Source: Gallionella sp. (GTDB taxonomy: Bacteria > Pseudomonadota > Gammaproteobacteria > Burkholderiales > Gallionellaceae). Taken from it: a stretch of 64,000 nucleotides of DNA. Every line of letters begins with the position of its first letter. Within the stretch, counting starts at the first letter, position 1. A program made the translations under genes and the position numbers. The stretch is taken from contig JAUXWM010000042.1 of NCBI GenBank assembly GCA_030681375.1, forward strand, positions 41,017-105,016, read 5' to 3'. The notes under the pieces are model-generated. The model did no database searches. It was not told the DNA's origin and worked only from the letters and a program-made list of their open reading frames with translations. This document shows positions 61,363 to 64,000 of the stretch, piece by piece.

Positions 61363-62769
61363 TTACACGTTATAAGCGCGTTCACCGTGTGTGGATGTAT
61401 CCAGACCTTCGCGCTCGGCTTCTTCCGATACACGCAGACCGATAGTCAGGTCAACGAGCTTGAAGCAGACGTAAGCAACGACACCAGACCAGACCACGGT
61501 GATCAGTACGCCGGTAGCCTGTGTCATCACCTGACCCATCATGGTGTAATCCGCTACGCCAACGCCACCCAATGCAGGGGAGACGAAGATGCCGGTGCCG
61601 ATGGCGCCGATGATGCCGCCCACGGCATGGATGCCGAATACGTCCAGTGAATCGTCATAACCCAGCGAGCGCTTCAGACCGGACACCGCCCACAGGCAGA
61701 TCGGGCCTACTATCAGACCGAGCATGATCGCGCCCATGGGACCCACCAGACCGGCTGCTGGTGTGACTACAACCAGACCAGCGATGGCACCCGATGCGAT
61801 ACCCAGCATGGAGGGCTTGCCGCGCAGCATCCATTCGGCGAACATCCAGCTCAACGCAGCCGCACCTGTGGCAACGATGGTGTTCAGCAGGGCCAGTGCC
61901 GCGCCGCCTGTGGCTTCCAGGTTGGAACCGGCGTTGAAACCGAACCAGCCCACCCACAGCAATGATGCACCGATCATGGTCATCGGCAGGTTGTGCGGCG
62001 CCATCGGCTCTTTACCGTAACCGATACGCTTGCCGATCACGATTGCACCCACCAGGGCGGCAATACCGGCGTTGATGTGCACTACCGTGCCACCCGCGAA
62101 GTCCAGCGCGCCCATTTCGAACAGGTAGCCGCCGGTTGCCCACACCATGTGTGCGATAGGCAGGTAGGACAGGGTGAACCACAGTGCGGAGAACACCAGC
62201 AAGGCGGAGAACTTGATGCGCTCGGCAAAGCCGCCGATGATCAGCGCGGTGGTGATCGCCGCAAAGGTCAGTTGGAAGGCCACGAAGCTCAGTTCAGGAA
62301 TCACCACGCCATCGGTAAAGGTCGCGGCTGTGCTGTCCGGTGTCACGCCTGCCAGGAACAGTTTGGATAAATCACCGATCATCCAGTTGAACCCGCCGCC
62401 GTCACCGAAGGCCAGTGTATAGCCGTAGATCACCCACAGTATGGAGATTAACGCGAAAATCGCGAAGACTTGCGAGAGCACCGACAGCATGTTTTTGGCG
62501 CGCACCAGACCACCGTAGAACAAGGACAGGCCGGGAACGATCATCAGGATGACCAGCAGGGTGGACAACAGCATCCAGGTGGTATCGCCCTTGTTGGGAA
62601 CAGGGGCAACAGCCTCGACAACGGCTTCAGCCGGTGCGACAACCTCAGCTGCCACGTCCGCTACGGCTGAAATTGCTTCCGTGATGACGACAGCCTCTTC
62701 GGCGAAAGCGGGCGCTGACAGGCCGCACAACATGGCCAGCAGCATGAATGAAGCGATGAGTTTTTTCAT
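61363..62769 (-). CDS. amtB: Ammonium transporter AmtB
   Basis: A 468-residue Amt/Rh-family channel. A signal-like leader (MKKLIASFMLLAMLCGLSAPAFAEE) is followed by an unusual ~40-residue Ala/Val/Glu-rich stretch. The 11 TM core follows, with GDTTWMLLSTLLVILMIVPG, FGFNAGSNLEATGG, LDVFGIHAVGGIIGAIGTG (second pore His) and GTVVHINAGIAALVGA (first pore His). The start at 62,769 follows AAGGAGATCG. It lies 10 bases after glnK. GlnK blocks it when nitrogen is ample. Confidence 0.95.
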   Translation of the reverse strand: MKKLIASFMLLAMLCGLSAPAFAEEAVVITEAISAVADVAAEVVAPAEAVVEAVAPVPNKGDTTWMLLSTLLVILMIVPGLSLFYGGLVRAKNMLSVLSQVFAIFALISILWVIYGYTLAFGDGGGFNWMIGDLSKLFLAGVTPDSTAATFTDGVVIPELSFVAFQLTFAAITTALIIGGFAERIKFSALLVFSALWFTLSYLPIAHMVWATGGYLFEMGALDFAGGTVVHINAGIAALVGAIVIGKRIGYGKEPMAPHNLPMTMIGASLLWVGWFGFNAGSNLEATGGAALALLNTIVATGAAALSWMFAEWMLRGKPSMLGIASGAIAGLVVVTPAAGLVGPMGAIMLGLIVGPICLWAVSGLKRSLGYDDSLDVFGIHAVGGIIGAIGTGIFVSPALGGVGVADYTMMGQVMTQATGVLITVVWSGVVAYVCFKLVDLTIGLRVSEEAEREGLDTSTHGERAYNV

Positions 62770-62779
62770 TTCGATCTCC

Positions 62780-63936
<1,157 letters not shown>

Positions 63937-64000
63937 GGTGTTTCCTTTCTTGAGATTGATAACAAAATGATTTTCTGCACAAAACTATAAGCATAATGCG

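Overview
The window is a dense stretch of chromosome from a betaproteobacterium. A Gallionellaceae/Nitrosomonadales-like organism is the best guess. This rests on gene order (yqgE-ruvX-pyrB-pyrC', lptD-surA-pdxA-rsmA, metX-metW, manX-like EIIA/HPr/EI, glnK-amtB beside a TIGR02001-type porin) and on protein character. It is inference, because no rRNA lies in the window. Many genes overlap by 1-8 bases, so most of the window is tightly packed operons.

Region 1 (1-36,830) is housekeeping: partial rsmE, a redoxin and an IMPase-like phosphatase, trkA-trkH followed by a truncated ChpA-like kinase, algH-ruvX-pyrB-pyrC' (the PyrC homologue lacks the catalytic HxH), CBS/HPP membrane genes, prlC-xthA, a ubiH-like/pepP/murU/amgK operon facing lptD-surA-pdxA-rsmA, then ampG, metW-metX, hopJ, a transporter-less PTS, apbE, gshA, an ABC-F gene, murI and chaA. 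ampG, amgK and murU together form a cell-wall sugar recycling route. metX is preceded by what reads as a SAM-II riboswitch followed by an intrinsic terminator.

Region 2 (about 36,850-41,330) is accessory DNA around purU. It holds a higBA module with a clear operator, a broken KAP-type NTPase remnant, a phd-vapC module, and two integron-type gene cassettes with recognisable attC sites but no integrase. One cassette encodes a lipoprotein with HExxH, the other a CopZ-like cysteine-rich protein. The 3' end of purU (32 bp, 28 identical) is repeated at 41,299-41,330, so about 2.6 kb sits between two purU ends.

Region 3 (41,387-61,109) is a nitrate/nitrite/cyanate assimilation island: a Ser/Thr kinase, nasA-nirD-nirB, a nirC-type channel, cynS, narK, two PP2C-phosphatase/kinase fusion proteins each following a transport gene, a NasS-like cytoplasmic sensor, an ABC nitrate importer (fused tandem ATPase, permease, Tat-exported binding protein) and the ANTAR regulator nasT. 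Five sigma-54 promoters (GG-N10-GC) stand before nirB, nirC, narK, nrtA and nasT. The nrtA leader has the two hexaloop hairpins and overlapping terminator expected of a NasT antitermination target. Region 4 (61,363-63,936) is amtB, glnK and a porin, continuing the nitrogen theme.

Repeats are a notable layer. Heptanucleotide tandem repeats lie in frame inside four conserved genes (ruvX, murU, pdxA, nasA). Three copies of a GTAGGGTGGGCA-bounded palindromic element, two MITE-like elements with perfect 15 and 22 bp inverted ends, and several REP-like hairpins occupy the intergenic gaps.
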